From NCBI GenBank assembly GCA_037445115.1, contig JBBILC010000007.1:1-64000 (forward strand): a stretch of DNA of 64,000 bases. Direction: 5' to 3'. Position 1 is the stretch's first letter, and every line of letters begins with the position of its first letter. A program made the translations under genes and the position numbers. This document shows, piece after piece, positions 27,045 through 35,800 of the stretch. Below the pieces are notes generated by a model. That model was given only the letters and a program-made list of their open reading frames with translations. It was not told the origin of the DNA and did not search any database. This stretch comes from Trichothermofontia sp037445115. Lineage in GTDB: Bacteria; Cyanobacteriota; Cyanobacteriia; B231.

Positions 27045-27953
27045 ATGAGAGAGCGCATTGAGCAACTGACGGCGAACCTGAACCGCACGATCGTTGGCAA
27101 GGCTGATTCGATTCGCTTGGTGCTGGTAGCGCTCCTGTCAGGGGGGCACGCCTTGCTGGAGGATGTCCCAGGGGTCGGGAAAACCCTGTTGGCGAAGTCC
27201 CTGGCCAAGTCGATCGCGGGCAAGTTCCAACGCATTCAATGTACCCCTGATCTCTTGCCGACGGATATGACCGGGACCAATGTTTGGAACCAGCAGAGTG
27301 GCGAGTTTAAGTTTTTACCAGGGCCAATTTTCACCAATGTGCTCCTGGCGGATGAAATCAACCGAGCGACTCCCCGCACCCAATCGGCGCTGCTGGAGGT
27401 GATGGAAGAACAACAGGTGACGGTCGATGGGGTTTCACGACGAGTGCCCCATCCTTTTTTTGTGATTGCTACCCAAAACCCGATCGAATACCAGGGTACC
27501 TTCCCCCTCCCAGAGGCCCAAATGGATCGCTTTATGCTCTCCCTGTCCTTGGGCTATCCCACCGAAGCCGAAGAGCTAGAAATGTTAAAGCATTGGCAGG
27601 CGGGCGTCACCGTTGAGGACCTCACCCCCTGCATCACCCTGGAGGAAGTCGAAGCATTGCAACAGGCGGTACGCCAGGTCAAGGTCGAAGAAAGTGTGCA
27701 GCAATATATCCTCAACTTGGTGCGATCGACACGGGAGGATGAGGAAATTACCCTGGGGGTAAGTCCCCGTGGGGCCGTAGCCTTGCAGCGATCGACCCAG
27801 GCATTGGCTTTTTTGGCGGGCCGTGAGTTTGCCCTGCCGGATGACGTGAAGTTCTTGGCCCCCTACGTGCTGGCCCATCGCCTTATCCCCGCTGGGGGAC
27901 GCAAGGCCCAGGGCATCATCGATCGCCTGCTGCATTCGGTAACAGTCCCCTAG
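27045..27953 (+). CDS. MoxR-family AAA+ ATPase
   Basis: This 302-residue ATPase has Walker A DVPGVGKT, Walker B VLLADEINRATPRTQSALLE, sensor 1 FVIATQNPIEYQGTFPLPEAQ and sensor 2 near SPRGAVALQR. MoxR proteins act as chaperones, often with VWA-domain proteins; no VWA partner is adjacent. The frame opens at 27006, but the ATG at 27045 (MRERIEQL) matches the family start. The stop TAG at 27951-27953 is the TA target plus the first G of the adjoining MITE-like element, so the insertion defines the 3' end of the gene. Confidence 0.88.
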   Translation: MRERIEQLTANLNRTIVGKADSIRLVLVALLSGGHALLEDVPGVGKTLLAKSLAKSIAGKFQRIQCTPDLLPTDMTGTNVWNQQSGEFKFLPGPIFTNVLLADEINRATPRTQSALLEVMEEQQVTVDGVSRRVPHPFFVIATQNPIEYQGTFPLPEAQMDRFMLSLSLGYPTEAEELEMLKHWQAGVTVEDLTPCITLEEVEALQQAVRQVKVEESVQQYILNLVRSTREDEEITLGVSPRGAVALQRSTQALAFLAGREFALPDDVKFLAPYVLAHRLIPAGGRKAQGIIDRLLHSVTVP

Positions 27954-28086
27954 TAGATTGTCCTGTTGAAAATGAGGGGTTGTCGGGTCGCAGATAGGTG
28001 CTAAGACCCTTCGACAGGCTCAGGGTGGGTCGTTCGGGCTGAGCTAGTCGAGAGCGGCTCTCATCTGAAGCTTGACACAGTACTAG
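27950..28086 (-). mobile_element. MITE-like element, family 2, copy B1
   Basis: It starts with CTAG at 27950 and ends with CTAG at 28083. In reverse complement it reads like copy D, including GAGAGCCGCTCTCGACTAGC and a CCCTGAGCCTGTCGAAGG motif. Its left CTAG contains the moxR stop codon. Confidence 0.75.
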
Positions 28087-28206
28087 TGCACACAGTATTA
28101 GTGCAGCGCATAATTGATTACGCAACGTTTGTAGTTCAGGCTTTAGCCTGCAACGCCTCAAGTCGTTACTACCAACGTTGCAAAACTTTAATGTTTACTG
28201 TACTAG
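28083..28206 (-). mobile_element. MITE-like element, family 1, copy B3
   Basis: On the minus strand it begins CTAGTACAGTAAACATTAAA and matches copy A and copy C1 throughout, including the GCAGGCTAAAGCCTG hairpin. Both ends share CTAG with the neighbouring elements. Confidence 0.8.
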
Positions 28207-28337
28207 TCATCTGTTCTGGCTCAAGCCATAGGTTGTCGGTTGGTGTCCAGCCTGCAAGACCCAACCCACTGGCTAACCTTGTTGAGTCGCACTGCGTTTG
28301 ACCTAATCTACCCAGACTAAGTTTGACAAATCACTAA
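28203..28337 (+). mobile_element. MITE-like element, family 2b, copy B2
   Basis: It starts CTAGTCATCTGT and ends TTTGACAAATCACTAA. The interior has GTTGAGTCGCACTGCGTTTG and matches 49658-49787. Its ends resemble those of family 2, suggesting the same transposase could act on both. Confidence 0.75.
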
Positions 28338-28522
28338 GGGCCGAGCGTTACCCTCAGCCAGTGTCGGGGGATTGGCCATGAATATCCAAATTCCGATAAA
28401 AATAGTCGGGTATATTTGACGAGGGATCTGGAGGTGTGCTAGCATCCAAACCGAGATAAAGCATTGCGAGATTATTTCCGGTTCACGATTCCCCAGTTGA
28501 CGCGTCAAAGGAACCCCTAGTC
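28338..28522. promoter_or_regulatory. thrC upstream region
   Basis: These 185 bases lie between the MITE cluster and thrC and must contain the thrC promoter. I see no certain -35/-10 pair. Confidence 0.3.
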
Positions 28523-29830
28523 ATGACCCAAGCCGTTGCCCGCCCTGCCCACACCCATCGGACTGCCTATTTTGAAGGGTTACGCTGTAAGGAGTGTGGT
28601 GCTGAATATGAAGCCAAAGCGATCCACGTATGTGAACTGTGCTTTGGTCCCCTAGAAGTGACCTATGACTATGCGCGGTTACGGCAGGTGGTCACGCGGG
28701 AAACGATTCAAGCGGGTCCTAACTCGATCTGGCGCTATCGGCCCTTCCTGCCCGTAGAAACCGATACCCCGATCGATGTCGGCACAGGCATGACCCCCCT
28801 TGTCCAGGCCCAACGCCTTGCCCGTCGCCTGGGGCTGAAAAAGCTTTATCTCAAAAACGACGCTGTTAATATGCCCACCCTCAGTTTCAAGGATCGGGTG
28901 GTGTCCGTAGCGCTAACACGGGCGCGGGAATTGGGCTTCACCACGGTATCCTGCGCCAGTACGGGGAATTTGGCGAATTCGACGGCAGCGATCGCGGCCC
29001 ATGCCGGGTTAGACTGCTGCGTGTTCATCCCAGCGGATCTGGAAGCGGGGAAAGTCCTGGGGACGCTGATCTACGGTCCCACAGTGATGGCCGTGCAGGG
29101 CAATTACGATCAGGTTAACCGCCTGTGTTCCGAGGTGGCCAATACCCACGGTTGGGGCTTTGTCAACATCAACCTGCGGCCCTACTACTCGGAAGGTTCA
29201 AAGACCCTGGGCTATGAAGTGGCGGAACAACTGGGGTGGCAACTGCCCGATCACATCGTTGCGCCCCTCGCCTCTGGGTCCCTTTACACCAAGATTTATA
29301 AGGGTTTCCAAGAACTGATCAAGGTGGGTTTGGTCGAAGAGAAAGCAGTGCGGTGCAGCGGTGCCCAGGCGGAAGGCTGTTCACCCATTGCCCAGGCATG
29401 GCGGGATGGTCGCGACTTTATTACCCCGGTTAAACCCAGCACGATCGCCAAGTCGATCGCGATCGGGAATCCGGCTGATGGGATATACGCCGTGGAGCAG
29501 GCCCAAAAGACCAACGGCGTGATCGAGTCGGTAACGGATGCCGAAATTGTTGACGGGATTAAGCTGCTAGCGGAAACCGAGGGGATCTTTACCGAAACCG
29601 CAGGTGGGACAACGATCGCGGTCCTGAAGAAACTGGTGGAAGCCGGCAAAATCGATCCGGATGAAACCACCGTCGCCTTTATTACCGGCAATGGCCTCAA
29701 GACCCAGGAAGCGGTCCAGGGCTATATTGGCGAACCCCTGACGATCGAGCCTAAGTTGGAAAGTTTCGAGCGTGCCCTCGAACGTGCTCGCACCCTCGAT
29801 CGGCTGGAGTGGCAGCAAGTTTTGGTCTAA
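28523..29830 (+). CDS. thrC: threonine synthase
   Basis: This PLP enzyme converts O-phosphohomoserine to threonine. The N-terminus carries a zinc-ribbon-like CKECGAEYEAKAIHVCELCF, followed by the fold II PLP domain with the lysine in PTLSFKDRVVSVALT, the phosphate-binding SCASTGNLANSTAA and the C-terminal ETAGGTTIAVL. It has 435 residues, typical for this cyanobacterial/actinobacterial type. A MoaD/ThiS-like gene follows after 89 bases on the same strand. Between them is a GC-rich hairpin that may attenuate read-through. Confidence 0.95.
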   Translation: MTQAVARPAHTHRTAYFEGLRCKECGAEYEAKAIHVCELCFGPLEVTYDYARLRQVVTRETIQAGPNSIWRYRPFLPVETDTPIDVGTGMTPLVQAQRLARRLGLKKLYLKNDAVNMPTLSFKDRVVSVALTRARELGFTTVSCASTGNLANSTAAIAAHAGLDCCVFIPADLEAGKVLGTLIYGPTVMAVQGNYDQVNRLCSEVANTHGWGFVNINLRPYYSEGSKTLGYEVAEQLGWQLPDHIVAPLASGSLYTKIYKGFQELIKVGLVEEKAVRCSGAQAEGCSPIAQAWRDGRDFITPVKPSTIAKSIAIGNPADGIYAVEQAQKTNGVIESVTDAEIVDGIKLLAETEGIFTETAGGTTIAVLKKLVEAGKIDPDETTVAFITGNGLKTQEAVQGYIGEPLTIEPKLESFERALERARTLDRLEWQQVLV

Positions 29831-29850
29831 CCTGAGTACAGTGGGTTACC

Positions 29851-29880
29851 GTGGGGGGCCGTGCCCCCCTTCTTCTCTAT
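29851..29880 (+). terminator. GC-rich hairpin between thrC and the MoaD-like gene
   Basis: GGGGGGC-CGT-GCCCCCC is followed by a mixed pyrimidine tract (TTCTTCTCT) rather than a clean T run. It could act as a weak or partial terminator. Confidence 0.45.
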
Positions 29881-29919
29881 TGTTTGCATTTAAGTGTTTG
29901 AGTTCAAGATTCGATTCCT

Positions 29920-30195
29920 ATGGCTGTTAAAGTTCTGATTCCAACACCCCTGCAAAATTTCACGAATAACCAGGCTACAGTTGACTGTAGCGGGGCCAGT
30001 GTAGCGGAATTGCTGGACTCTTTAGAGAGTCATTGCCCCGGCATTAAGGCACGGATTTGTGATGAAGCTGGTAAACCGCGCCGATTTTTGAATATCTATG
30101 TGAATAGCGAAGACATTCGCTTTTTGGATGGCATTGCAACCTCATTAAATGACGGGGATGAGGTCAGCATTGTGCCAGCGGTAGCCGGGGGTTAG
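29920..30195 (+). CDS. MoaD/ThiS-family sulfur-carrier protein
   Basis: This 91-residue ubiquitin-like protein ends in the obligatory Gly-Gly (VPAVAGG), the site of adenylation and thiocarboxylation. It has the family's ASVAELLDSLESHCPG helix region and RFLNIYVNSEDIRFLDG. Such carriers donate sulfur in molybdopterin, thiamine or cysteine synthesis. It lies directly behind thrC and not with moa or thi genes, so a MoCo role is not implied by context. CysO-like proteins in actinobacteria are a precedent for amino-acid-linked carriers. Confidence 0.85.
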   Translation: MAVKVLIPTPLQNFTNNQATVDCSGASVAELLDSLESHCPGIKARICDEAGKPRRFLNIYVNSEDIRFLDGIATSLNDGDEVSIVPAVAGG

Positions 30196-30630
30196 TTACT
30201 GGCCGCTAAACTGCAATCAATTAGGAGAATTCAGTCGGCCCAAAAAAGGCCCGGCGTTCACCGGGCATCGCTGTTCTCTCCTGACTCACTGACTCACAGG
30301 AGAAATCTGTTAGGACACAGGGGAAGCGGGGGCGTAACGCATGGCTTCTCCTGATCCCGATAGCGGTATTGATGGAGTGGCGATCGTGATCGCCGCTAGC
30401 TAGTCACCACGACCGTAACCAGCAAACAGCCGGACTGGATTGCGATCGGTCAAAATAGGGGTAGGACCACAACCGTGATCGGATTGGTCAACGTAGAGCT
30501 AGGCTTAACCATAGGGGTAGCGGTCTCCGGAGGGGGGCAGTCGGTCGTGATGGCTCGCGGGTGTTGCGGTTGGCTAGCCGTGGATAGGGACGGGTGACGA
30601 TCGGGCGTAGCCAAGGGTTGCTGGGGGTGT
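30196..30630. other. intergenic region with minus-strand terminator and tiny open frames
   Basis: This 435-base gap holds a minus-strand terminator (30242-30266). On the minus strand there are two tiny frames with good AGGAGA ribosome-binding sites: MRYAPASPVS (30342-30310), and a 15-residue frame starting near 30264. No known protein is recognisable. Confidence 0.45.
30242..30266 (-). terminator. minus-strand intrinsic terminator without an obvious gene
   Basis: On the minus strand GCCCGG-TGAACG-CCGGGC is followed by CTTTTTT. The structure is strong and correctly oriented only for transcripts running leftward, yet no annotated minus-strand gene ends here. Confidence 0.65.
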
Positions 30631-33333
30631 GTGCCAACGATATGGCCAAAAGCGAGGATTTCCATAGAAGCACCTGGGGTAGCTGCACTTGATGTTTTCA
30701 GTGTTGCTGGCGACGATCCGGATGGGTTTGTCTACGGGTTCACTTTTACAAGAGTCCTGATCGATGCTGCCCTCGTCCGTAGCTTTCAGCAGTTTTGGTC
30801 ATTGACTTCCGGGACAGTTGCGCAAGTGGCTAAGCTTTTTCTTTCCCCGCTAATCACGCCAGTTGTCGATCGCTGCCTTCAGTTAACCGGGTGGGTGCGA
30901 TCGTGGCCCCGGTGGCTCCGTCTCAGCCTGGGTGGCCTGACCCTAGGGATGGTCATCGTGCGGGGGGTCCCCTACCTGATCCCGATCCGGGCAAGCGACA
31001 TAGCCCAGGACCCTCAGGCATGGGTCTTGCGTGATCGTAACGGTCTGCCCCTGGGGACCCTCCTTAGTCGCGATCAGGACCATACAATGGGCGTTGCCCT
31101 CGATCAGGTTTCTCCCCAATTTATTCAGGCGATTCTGGCCGCCGAAGATAGCGACTTTTATCAACATGGTCCGGTGGATCTCAGGGCACTGGCACGGGCG
31201 ATCGTCCAGGCTATCCAGGCACAGCGGATTGTCAGCGGGGCCTCGACGATTACGATGCAACTGGCCCGCATGGTCCACCCAACTCCCCGCACCCCGGTGG
31301 GCAAACTCCAGGAAATCTGGATCGCGTGGCGATTAGCCGCAGGCATGAACCGGGATGAAATTTTGCACGCCTATATTAATCGCCTGCCGATGGGGGGGAA
31401 TGTTTATGGCGTGGCAGCCGCTGCCCGTTTGTACTTAGGTTTACCCGCAGCCGATCTGAATTTGGCCCAAGCCAGTCTGTTAGCCGCCCTGCCCAATGAT
31501 CCAACGGTACTCAACCCCTACGTTTATTGGCCACAACTGAAACAGCGGCAACGTTATGTCCTCGATCGCCTAGTGGCAACGGGCAAAATTACGGCGCTTG
31601 AGGCCGACCACGCCTATGTTGAAACGATTCGTCTCCACGATCGCCAGCAGGGCATCCTGGCCGCCCCCCATTTTCTCTTTTGGGTCGCTGATCAGATTGA
31701 AGCCAGTCTCGATCGGAATGGCTCTGGCGTGATTCGAACCACCCTCGATCGTCCGCTCCAGGAATTCGTTGAAACCCAGATGCAGCAGTTAGTACAGGGT
31801 CTCGCTCCCCAGAATGTGCGCCATGCCGCCGCGATTGTCATTGATAACCATACGGGGGACATCCTGGCCTATGTCGGGTCGCCCAACTATTTTGATACTG
31901 ATGATCTAGGACGTAATGATGGGGTGCAAGCCTTGCGGCAACCGGGGTCAACGCTGAAGCCGTTTTTATATCAATTGGCCCTAGCGCAGGGGGTGATCGT
32001 GCCGAATACAATCCTGGCGGATGTGCCGACCCATTATGCGATTCCGGGGGCACAGCTTTATAGCCCGACGGATTACAGTGAGACGTTCCAGGGTCCCGTG
32101 CGGGTGCGATCGGCGTTGGCGAATTCGCTCAATATCCCGGCGGTGCGAGTGTTAGAGCGGGTGGGAGTGACTGTCTTTCGCGATCGCTTGCAGGACTTGG
32201 GGTTTGTGCATTTGACGCGATCGCCAGAGTATTACGGGCTAGGGCTAGCCTTGGGGGCGGGGGAGGTGAGCCTTTGGGAGTTGGCGCGGGCCTATGTGAC
32301 CTTGGCACGGGGAGGGGCGGCGATCGCGCTGCGGGGATGGATGGGTGAGCAACCGGGACTTGAGCCGATCACCACCCAGACACCCAGGCACCCAGATGCA
32401 CAAAGGGAGCGGGCGGCGTGGGAATTGGTGCGGGATATGTTGAGTGATCGCTATGCACGGGCGGGAGCGTTTGGGGTGGCGTCGGTGTTGGATTTACCCT
32501 TCGCGGCGGCGGTGAAGACGGGGACTTCCTCGGATTTTCGCGATACCTGGACAGTGGGGTTTAGCCGGGACTACACGGTAGCGACCTGGGTGGGGAATTT
32601 TGATGGCTCGGCGATGCGCACGGTGTCGGGGGTGACGGGGGCTGCACCCTTATGGCAACGCATCATGTTGCATTTGCATGAACAGCAGGACCCCGAAGCC
32701 TTTGAGCCACCCCAGGGATTAGTGCCGCGATCCATTTGTGCCATTTCCGGGGCACAGCCAACACCTGCTTGTCCGATCGTCGTCAGGGAATATCTCTTCC
32801 CCACGGATCTCGCCGCCTATGACCGTCAACCCGATCCTTTCCTAAAACCGATTCCCGGCCAGCCCAATCACTATCAATGGGTATTACCCCCCGAATATCA
32901 CGAATGGCTAGCCCAGCGGGAAGTTCCAGCTTGGCTACGCCCCACCTACCCAAACAACCAATCCCATCCCACCAATCCCACCCAAACAACCAATCCCACC
33001 CAAACAACCCAAGCAACCATTCGGGGACCTCAAATTGCCTTTCCCCAGACGGGCGATCGCTTTATCCTACATCCCGCCGAAAATGAGACCGATTCTCCAG
33101 CAACAACCCCCGTTCGCGCAGCGTCCCCAAAGGGGAATCGCCCCAGCCAACGTCTGGAATTTACCCTCACCACCCGGCCAGATACCGAGGTGGAATGGTG
33201 GCTCAATGGGAAAAAGTTGGCAAGGCAAACCGGACGATCGTACTTTTGGACCGTACAACCTGGCCACTGGACACTCACCGTAAAACCTGCCGCCCCCCCC
33301 CCATACCCCCTCAACTTGGGAAGATACCGTTAA
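30631..33333 (+). CDS. pbpC: class A penicillin-binding protein (PBP1C type)
   Basis: This bifunctional peptidoglycan synthase has a transmembrane anchor (about residues 95-118), a GT51 glycosyltransferase with catalytic Glu172 in AAEDSDFYQHG and SGASTITMQLARM, and a transpeptidase with S440-x-x-K443 (PGSTLKP), S-L-N and K629-T-G. A C-terminal domain (about 800-900) resembles the beta-domain typical of PBP1C. Between them lies a low-complexity Asn/Pro/Thr/Gln stretch (about 771-790) encoded by short tandem repeats. The GTG at 30631 gives the longest protein; the first 60-80 residues lack family features and the true start may lie further in. Confidence 0.9.
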   Translation: MPTIWPKARISIEAPGVAALDVFSVAGDDPDGFVYGFTFTRVLIDAALVRSFQQFWSLTSGTVAQVAKLFLSPLITPVVDRCLQLTGWVRSWPRWLRLSLGGLTLGMVIVRGVPYLIPIRASDIAQDPQAWVLRDRNGLPLGTLLSRDQDHTMGVALDQVSPQFIQAILAAEDSDFYQHGPVDLRALARAIVQAIQAQRIVSGASTITMQLARMVHPTPRTPVGKLQEIWIAWRLAAGMNRDEILHAYINRLPMGGNVYGVAAAARLYLGLPAADLNLAQASLLAALPNDPTVLNPYVYWPQLKQRQRYVLDRLVATGKITALEADHAYVETIRLHDRQQGILAAPHFLFWVADQIEASLDRNGSGVIRTTLDRPLQEFVETQMQQLVQGLAPQNVRHAAAIVIDNHTGDILAYVGSPNYFDTDDLGRNDGVQALRQPGSTLKPFLYQLALAQGVIVPNTILADVPTHYAIPGAQLYSPTDYSETFQGPVRVRSALANSLNIPAVRVLERVGVTVFRDRLQDLGFVHLTRSPEYYGLGLALGAGEVSLWELARAYVTLARGGAAIALRGWMGEQPGLEPITTQTPRHPDAQRERAAWELVRDMLSDRYARAGAFGVASVLDLPFAAAVKTGTSSDFRDTWTVGFSRDYTVATWVGNFDGSAMRTVSGVTGAAPLWQRIMLHLHEQQDPEAFEPPQGLVPRSICAISGAQPTPACPIVVREYLFPTDLAAYDRQPDPFLKPIPGQPNHYQWVLPPEYHEWLAQREVPAWLRPTYPNNQSHPTNPTQTTNPTQTTQATIRGPQIAFPQTGDRFILHPAENETDSPATTPVRAASPKGNRPSQRLEFTLTTRPDTEVEWWLNGKKLARQTGRSYFWTVQPGHWTLTVKPAAPPPYPLNLGRYR

Positions 33334-33681
33334 CTTTCAAGTAGACGTTGCGAATATGCAACGTCAGAAACAAGGCTTTACAATTCGTGATCGCTAGGAT
33401 GCAATTCCCCAGCTTAAAATAAGCACTGTAGCCCCCCGATCGCGTCGATTTTTAAGTTCCAGGTGCCATATCTTAGTGGCAGTTTTTAGAGCTTAATTTG
33501 TTAATACTTGATTAAGTTTATCGAAGGGTACCTCGAAAAATACAAATCTTGCGCTCACAAGCAACGTAATCCCATCGATTTGGACAGTTGAACTGCCCCG
33601 ATTCCAAATTAATCGAGGTGCCCAGAACTTAGTCAATTAGATTTTCAGTTGCTTCAGGCTTAGGTTGCTCAGGTGGTATCT
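33334..33681. other. intergenic region containing a family 3 element
   Basis: This 348-base gap between pbpC and glgX is AT-rich and contains the element at 33526-33623, which therefore sits in the glgX upstream region. No gene is seen. Confidence 0.45.
33526..33623 (+). mobile_element. MITE-like element, family 3, copy F
   Basis: It begins GGGTACCTCGAAAAATAC and ends AATTAATCGAGGTGCCC. It matches copy G at 39215 and the reverse complement of copy E at 12929, and is about 100 bases long with no coding capacity. Confidence 0.8.
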
Positions 33682-35751
33682 ATGGACACGTCTATCTTAC
33701 CCGGTCGCAGTTTTCCCCTCGGCGCAAAGGTAACTCCCCTAGGGGTCAATTTCAGCATTTTTGCCAGGGGCGCGACCGGGGTTTCGTTATTGTTATTTGA
33801 CGATCCGGATGCCCCCCGTGCCGATCGGGTCATTCATCTTGACCCTAAAGTTCACCGCACCTTTCATTATTGGCACGTGTTTATCCGGGGTCTCAAGCCA
33901 GGCCAGGTCTACGCCTATCGCGTTGAGGGACCCTATGCCCCTGAAAAGGGCCTTCGCTTCGATAGTGAAAAAGTGCTGCTTGACCCCTACGCCCGTGCAG
34001 TGGTGGGCTGGCGGAACTACAGCCGTGAAGCCGCCATTCATCCTGGCAATAACAACATTGCCCAAGCCCTGCGTAGTGTCGTCGTGGATTCCAGTGCCTA
34101 TAACTGGGAAGGGGATGTCCCACTCCATATCCCCTATTCGTCCACCATCATCTACGAGATACACGTGGGGGGGTTCACACGCCACCCCAGTTGTGGCCTA
34201 GCGCCCTCGCTCCGGGGCACCTATGCCGGGTTACAAGCCAAAATTCCCCACTTGAAGCAGTTGGGGATTACCGCCGTTGAACTCCTACCCATCCACCAAT
34301 TTGATCACCAGGATGCCCAACCGGGGCTGGAAAACTACTGGGGCTATAGCACAATGGCCTTTTTTGCCCCCCATCGGGGCTATAGTTCCCACCTTGATCC
34401 CCTGGGTCCCTTGAATGAGTTTCGCGATATGGTCAAGGCCCTGCACAAGGCGGGGATTGAAGTAATCCTGGATGTGGTGTTTAACCACACGGCGGAGGGC
34501 AATGAGCGGGGACCCACCCTCTCCTTCCGGGGCCTTGCTAACTCCAGCTATTACATGCTCGATCCCAAGAACCCTGCCCACTACCTCAACTACAGTGGTT
34601 GCGGCAATACCTTCAAAGCTAATCACTCGGTTCCGGGCCATCTCATCCTCGACTGTTTGCGTTACTGGGTGGCTGAGATGCATGTGGATGGCTTCCGGTT
34701 TGATCTGGCTTCGGCTCTGTCCCGTGCAGCGGATGGGACGCCTTTGGAAGATCCGCCGATTCTCTGGTCGATCGAGTCTGATCCCGTCCTCGCGGGCACC
34801 AAGATTATTGCGGAAGCTTGGGATGCGGGGGGGTTATATCAGGTGGGGTCCTTTATTGGCGATCGCTTTGCCGAATGGAATGGTCCCTATCGCGATGATG
34901 TCCGGCAATTTGTCCGGGGGGATGCCAATATGGTCGGCAAATTTGCCGCACGGGTATTAGGCAGTCCGGATATCTATAAAGACCCCGATCGTGAACCCAA
35001 CCGCAGCATTAATTTCATTACCTGCCACGATGGCTTTACCCTGCGGGATTTAGTTTCCTACAACCAAAAACACAACGAAGCCAATCGGGAAAATAACCGG
35101 GATGGCGCGAACGACAACTACAGTTGGAACTGTGGGGTTGAAGGGCCGACGGGCGACGGCAATATCAACAAACTGCGGTTACAGCAGAGTAAGAATTTCC
35201 TCACCATCCTGTTAACCTCCCAGGGCACCCCCATGCTCTTGATGGGCGATGAAGTCGGCCATAGTCAACAGGGCAACAATAACGCCTACTGCCAGGACAA
35301 TGAACTCAGTTGGTTTGACTGGCGACGGGTGTCCGAGGAAGGCGAATTGTTACGCTTTACCCAAGGTCTGATTCGCTTTATCCAATCCCTCAAAATTTTC
35401 CAGCAGGAAACCTTGTTAGCCGTTACCCACCCAAATCTTCACCCCCATATTATCTGGCATGGCACTGAGCTATTCAAGCCTGATTGGCAACCGGAATCCC
35501 GATCGCTCGCCTTTAGCCTGCACCATCCCACGGAGAACGAACATCTCCATCTCATTTTTAATGCGGACAAAAACGGGAAAAGCTTTGCTTTGCCCACCCC
35601 ACCAGATGCTCAGCGCTGGTGCCGGATTGTGGATACGTCCCTGGCCCCGCCCCATGACTTTGCTCCCCCCGATGAGGCATTGCCGCTCAGTGATAGCAGC
35701 TACTGGCTAAATGCCCGATCGTCCCTCTTGCTCGTCGCCTATCCAAGGTAG
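33682..35751 (+). CDS. glgX: glycogen debranching enzyme GlgX
   Basis: This GH13 isoamylase-type enzyme hydrolyses alpha-1,6 branches of glycogen. The N-terminal CBM48-like domain begins PGRSFPLGAKVTPLGVNFSI. The catalytic regions are VILDVVFNHTAEG, VDGFRFDLAS (nucleophile Asp), KIIAEAWDAGG (acid/base Glu) and FITCHDGFTLRDLV. The length of 689 residues is normal. The ATG at 33682 is preferred to the GTG three codons upstream. With glgP at 56 kb this gives the window two enzymes of glycogen breakdown. Confidence 0.96.
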   Translation: MDTSILPGRSFPLGAKVTPLGVNFSIFARGATGVSLLLFDDPDAPRADRVIHLDPKVHRTFHYWHVFIRGLKPGQVYAYRVEGPYAPEKGLRFDSEKVLLDPYARAVVGWRNYSREAAIHPGNNNIAQALRSVVVDSSAYNWEGDVPLHIPYSSTIIYEIHVGGFTRHPSCGLAPSLRGTYAGLQAKIPHLKQLGITAVELLPIHQFDHQDAQPGLENYWGYSTMAFFAPHRGYSSHLDPLGPLNEFRDMVKALHKAGIEVILDVVFNHTAEGNERGPTLSFRGLANSSYYMLDPKNPAHYLNYSGCGNTFKANHSVPGHLILDCLRYWVAEMHVDGFRFDLASALSRAADGTPLEDPPILWSIESDPVLAGTKIIAEAWDAGGLYQVGSFIGDRFAEWNGPYRDDVRQFVRGDANMVGKFAARVLGSPDIYKDPDREPNRSINFITCHDGFTLRDLVSYNQKHNEANRENNRDGANDNYSWNCGVEGPTGDGNINKLRLQQSKNFLTILLTSQGTPMLLMGDEVGHSQQGNNNAYCQDNELSWFDWRRVSEEGELLRFTQGLIRFIQSLKIFQQETLLAVTHPNLHPHIIWHGTELFKPDWQPESRSLAFSLHHPTENEHLHLIFNADKNGKSFALPTPPDAQRWCRIVDTSLAPPHDFAPPDEALPLSDSSYWLNARSSLLLVAYPR

Positions 35752-35800
35752 ATCCCCCCCTCCGTTACAATCAAGGCATCCTGTTTGTTGTGCTACCGCC

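Noticed and set aside
30450..30665. 71-residue minus-strand frame, Pro/Thr-rich
   Set aside because: Composition looks non-coding and it overlaps the pbpC start; kept only as part of the possible minus-strand transcript.
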